Of a stretch of DNA of 64,000 nt, positions 61,487 to 64,000 are shown piece after piece. The stretch lies in the NCBI RefSeq assembly GCF_009759665.1, contig NZ_WQNE01000002.1:186001-250000 (forward strand), given 5' to 3'. The first letter of the stretch is position 1, and the number at the start of each line of letters is the position of its first letter. This DNA is from Bradyrhizobium cajani. Its GTDB lineage: Bacteria; Pseudomonadota; Alphaproteobacteria; Rhizobiales; Xanthobacteraceae. The position numbers were made by a program, and so were the translations under genes. A model generated the notes under the pieces. That model saw nothing but the letters and a program-made list of their open reading frames with translations. It was not told where the DNA came from and did no database searches.

Positions 61487-62521
61487 CTAGCCTGCCAGCG
61501 CGACATCGGGCGCCGTCCGGGTCCAGCCCAGCGCCGGCGCGACCTTGTCCGCGACCAGCTCGATCGAGCGCAGGATATGGGGATGCGGCGCATCGACCGA
61601 ATGTGCCTGGAACACGAGGTCGGTCACCCGCTCCAGCGTGGCATCCGTGCGGAGCGAGGCGATGACCTCGTCGGCCGCGCCGACATGCGTGTCGAACGCC
61701 GTGATCATCTCCTCCAGCGTCTCGCCCGGCTTGGCATGACCGCCCTTCATGAATTGCGGCAGCGCGCGCCGCAATCCGATGTCTGCGAGGCGCATCGCCT
61801 CACGATGGTCGTCGGCGACGAAGACACTGCGCGAGGCCATGATGCGGGGCTCGCATCCCGGCGGCAGTGCTGCGAGATAGGCGTCGATGATCGGATTCTG
61901 GATCTCGGCCAGTGTCGCGCGCGGCGCCTCCTTCGGCCGCGGCTGGGTGCGCGACAACAGCAGGCCGTCGCCGGCCTTGCCGGCCCGGGCGCCGCCCGCA
62001 ACCGAGAATGTCGCCTGCCAGATGCGCTTGTCCAATTCCGGCCGTTGCGGATAGAGCGTGTCACCGCCATCAAGAGGCTTGCCGACCAGCGCGATGCGAA
62101 CGACCTCCAGATTGCGGGCAAAGATCTCGTTGCGCAGGGCGCTGTCGAGGCCGAAGGCGGCAAAAGCCGACGGGTTGCCGCCGGTGCCGACGCCGAGCTC
62201 GAAGCGTCCGCTGCAAAGGAGATCGAGCACCGCGGCGTCCTCCGCCACGCGCACCGGGTTCTCCAGCGGCAAGGTGACGATGCCGGTGCCGAGGCGGATG
62301 CGGGAGGTCTGCGCCGCAACGTAGCCGAGGAACGTAAACGGCGACGGCAGGCCGCCCTCGCGCTCGTGGAAATGATGCTGCGCGATCCACGCGGAATCGA
62401 GGCCCGCCTGTTCGGCGCGCACGATCTGCTCGGCCGCGAAACGGTATCGCTCGGCCGGCGGGGCCTCGTCGAGCAGCCGCGTGAAGAACCCCAGTCGTTT
62501 CAGGTTTGCAAAGCGTTTCAT
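61487..62521 (-). CDS. Luciferase-like flavin-dependent monooxygenase
   Basis: 344 residues of the bacterial luciferase-like TIM-barrel family. AGLDSAWIAQHHFHEREGGL, TSRIRLGTGIVTLPLENPVR and the SGRFELGVGTGGNPSAFAAF block are standard. It uses reduced FMN from a separate reductase to oxidise a small substrate. First gene of an apparent operon with two CMD-fold proteins and a Liv-type importer, which suggests uptake and oxidation of one compound. No reductase gene is seen nearby. Substrate unknown. Confidence 0.88.
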   Translation of the reverse strand: MKRFANLKRLGFFTRLLDEAPPAERYRFAAEQIVRAEQAGLDSAWIAQHHFHEREGGLPSPFTFLGYVAAQTSRIRLGTGIVTLPLENPVRVAEDAAVLDLLCSGRFELGVGTGGNPSAFAAFGLDSALRNEIFARNLEVVRIALVGKPLDGGDTLYPQRPELDKRIWQATFSVAGGARAGKAGDGLLLSRTQPRPKEAPRATLAEIQNPIIDAYLAALPPGCEPRIMASRSVFVADDHREAMRLADIGLRRALPQFMKGGHAKPGETLEEMITAFDTHVGAADEVIASLRTDATLERVTDLVFQAHSVDAPHPHILRSIELVADKVAPALGWTRTAPDVALAG

Positions 62522-62655
62522 ACGACCCCTGTCGCGCGAGGATGGGCCCCGATGATGTCGGTTGCCGCAGCTCCAGACAAGCGGGCATTGCGCAAGGCTG
62601 CCCGCCGGGATCGCCCCTTCGCTGGACGACGTTGGACTTTGGCTAGGCAGACTGC

Positions 62656-63438
62656 CTACCAGCTCGGCAGCACCGCGCCCTTGAACTTGGTCAGGACGAA
62701 CTCCTTGACCTCCGGCGTGTGGTAGCTGTCCACGAGGGTCTTGACCCAGGGCTTGTCCTTATCGGCGGCGCGAACGGCGATCAGGTTGACATAGGGGCCC
62801 TTCGGGTCTTCGCGCAGGATCGGGTCCTTGACCGGATCGAGGCCCGCCTGGGTTGCATAATTGGTGTTGATCGCGGCGGCGTCGACATCGTCGAGCGCGC
62901 GCGGCGCCTGCGCCGCGTCGACCTCGATGAATTTCAGCTTCTTGGGATTCTCGGTGATGTCGAGCACCGTCGGCTTGAAGCCGACACCGTCCTTCAGCTT
63001 GATCACGCCCTTGTCGCGCAGGAGCAGCAGCACGCGGCCGCCATTGGTCGGATCGTTCGGGATCGAGACCTTGCCGCCTTCCGGAATATCGGCGAAAGCC
63101 TTGTGCTTCTTCGAATAGACGCCGATCGGAAAATTCACGGTCAGTCCGACGGCTTCGATCTTGTAGCCGCGGTCGGCCTTCTGGTTGTCCAGATAAGGCT
63201 GGTTCTGGAACGAATTGGCCTGGATCTCGCCGGCGTCGAGCGCGGCGTTCGGCACCACGTAATCGGAGAACTCGATGAGCTGGATGTCGAGGCCCTGCTT
63301 GGCGGCGATCGGCTTCACCGCTTCCAGGATCTGCGCGTGCGGCCCCGGCGTCACGCCGATCTTGATGGTCTCGGCTGAAGCTGCGGCCGACCAGGCGGCG
63401 AGCACGGTTGAGAGGATCAGGGCGGAACGAAACGACAT
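62656..63438 (-). CDS. MetQ/NlpA-family periplasmic binding protein
   Basis: 260 residues. Signal peptide (SALILSTVLAAWSAAASA), then the MetQ pattern TIKIGVTPGPHAQILEAVKP, LIEFSDYVVPNAALDAGEIQ and ANSFQNQPYLD. The protein has no lipobox cysteine, so unlike most MetQ it should be soluble. No metN or metI gene is in the window, so the cognate transporter is unknown. It precedes the luciferase operon by 134 bases on the same strand and might be part of it. Confidence 0.88.
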   Translation of the reverse strand: MSFRSALILSTVLAAWSAAASAETIKIGVTPGPHAQILEAVKPIAAKQGLDIQLIEFSDYVVPNAALDAGEIQANSFQNQPYLDNQKADRGYKIEAVGLTVNFPIGVYSKKHKAFADIPEGGKVSIPNDPTNGGRVLLLLRDKGVIKLKDGVGFKPTVLDITENPKKLKFIEVDAAQAPRALDDVDAAAINTNYATQAGLDPVKDPILREDPKGPYVNLIAVRAADKDKPWVKTLVDSYHTPEVKEFVLTKFKGAVLPSW

Positions 63439-63629
63439 CGTGGTCTCCGTAGGTCTTTGGCAATGCTGGAACCGTATTCGCTTCTCCGCCGGGCGAAATC
63501 AATGAAATGGAAATCCATATTGACTGCCTGTTGCGGGCGCACGTTCTCCATTCGGCGCCAAACGGAAAACGAATTTCACGGCGGCGACAACACCATCCGC
63601 AAGCGTAGCCAGCATCCATTGATGCCGGT

Positions 63630-64000
63630 CTACTCCGAGCGCCACGTCGCCGGCGACAGCATGATCAGGACGCAGATCGCGGCATAGGCGGCAAGCGACA
63701 CCGTCACCATCGTGGCAAGTCCCGCCATGCCTGCGCCGAAGCTCGCCACCGCGATCCAGCCGCCGCCGGCCGCGATCATGATGCGCGCGACGGACGAGAC
63801 CAGCGGTCCCATGGCGCGGCCCGTGCCTTGGGCGGCGAAGGACGTGACGAAGCCGAAGCCGAGCGCGGCGTAGGCCGGCGCGACGATGCGCAGATAGGTC
63901 ATGCCCTCGCTGACCACCTCGGCATCGTGGCTGAACAGGTTGAGCCACGCCGTCGGAAAAATGGCGACCAGCGCGCCGATCGTGCCGGTCATGATCATGC
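63630..64000 (-). CDS. MATE-type multidrug efflux protein (C-terminal part)
   Basis: Only the last 123 or so residues are inside the window. GTGRAMGPLVSSVARIMIAA and AYLRIVAPAYA-like helix pattern (TYLRIVAPAYAALGFGF) suit the end of a MATE-family sodium or proton antiporter. The frame continues past base 64000. Assignment is from hydrophobic pattern and the short motif PTAWLNLFSHDAEVV. Confidence 0.7.
   Translation of the reverse strand, partial: MIMTGTIGALVAIFPTAWLNLFSHDAEVVSEGMTYLRIVAPAYAALGFGFVTSFAAQGTGRAMGPLVSSVARIMIAAGGGWIAVASFGAGMAGLATMVTVSLAAYAAICVLIMLSPATWRSE

Noticed and set aside
1..64000. CRISPR array, tRNA, rRNA, prophage or insertion sequence
   Set aside because: No regularly spaced repeats, cloverleaf, rRNA stretch, integrase or transposase was recognised on either strand. 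The only repeats are the palindromes and gene duplications listed.

Overview
The window looks like chromosomal DNA of a Bradyrhizobium-type alphaproteobacterium (Rhizobiales). It is GC-rich with dense, often overlapping operons. It carries an alphaproteobacterial flagellar gene set (flaF, flbT, motC, motE, an orphan LafR/Rem-like regulator, short flagellins of about 302 residues) and the GTCATTCCGGGGC and GTCATTGCGAGCGCAGCGAA palindromic repeats common in that group. No tRNA, rRNA, CRISPR array, transposase or prophage was seen. All product names come from reading the translated sequence; no database search was run.

1-6470: a sugar-acid (hexuronate) locus. A FadR-type regulator is divergent from uxuB (fructuronate reductase), with an ExuR/UxuR-like palindrome between them. 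Behind the regulator lie a TRAP transporter (dctP, dctQ, dctM) and an idnD-like dehydrogenase cut by the window edge. 6568-11256: ordinary metabolic genes (SnoaL-like protein, HAD phosphatase, NAD-binding epimerase-like protein, Tat-exported dienelactone hydrolase, MHS-family transporter).

11681-51130: an essentially complete lateral (thin-filament) flagellar system of about 38 kb. It is bracketed by two paralogous MarR-type regulators that share an unusual four-cysteine tail. Inside are lafR, the export gate (flhA, flhB, fliP, fliQ, fliR), the export ATPase group (fliI, fliH-like, fliJ-like), MS/C ring (fliF, fliG, fliM, fliN), rod, hook, P and L rings (flgB, C, F, G, fliE, flgA, I, H, D, E, fliK), junction proteins (flgK, flgL), stator and periplasmic motor proteins (motA, B, C, E), flagellin control (flaF, flbT) and three tandem flagellin genes. 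The transcription units are flgE-flgK-flgL-flaF-flbT-flgD-fliQ; flhA-fliR-fliJ-flgJ-flgN-like-fliL-like; fliF-fliH-motB-motC-fliK-lytic transglycosylase; three single flagellin genes; flgB-flgC-fliE-flgG-flgA-flgI-motE-flgH-fliL-fliP; motA-fliM-orf-fliN-fliG-flhB; and, on the + strand, orf(DUF1217)-flgF-fliI. The most interesting new signal is a short element, consensus about YTCGCGCAAGCTTCG. It recurs 38-52 bases before the first start codon of nearly every unit and 126-130 bases before each flagellin start. It is a candidate cluster-wide LafR or promoter site. The three flagellin mRNAs also share a leader stem-loop that changes only in its loop.

51659-64000: mixed metabolism. There is a ketopantoate-reductase-like protein, a stand-alone HerA-like ATPase and a NiCoT nickel/cobalt permease. 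An apparent operon then joins a luciferase-like flavin monooxygenase and two AhpD/CMD-fold proteins to a branched-chain-type ABC importer whose two permeases are fused (LivH-LivM). A MetQ-like binding protein and the end of a MATE efflux protein close the window.
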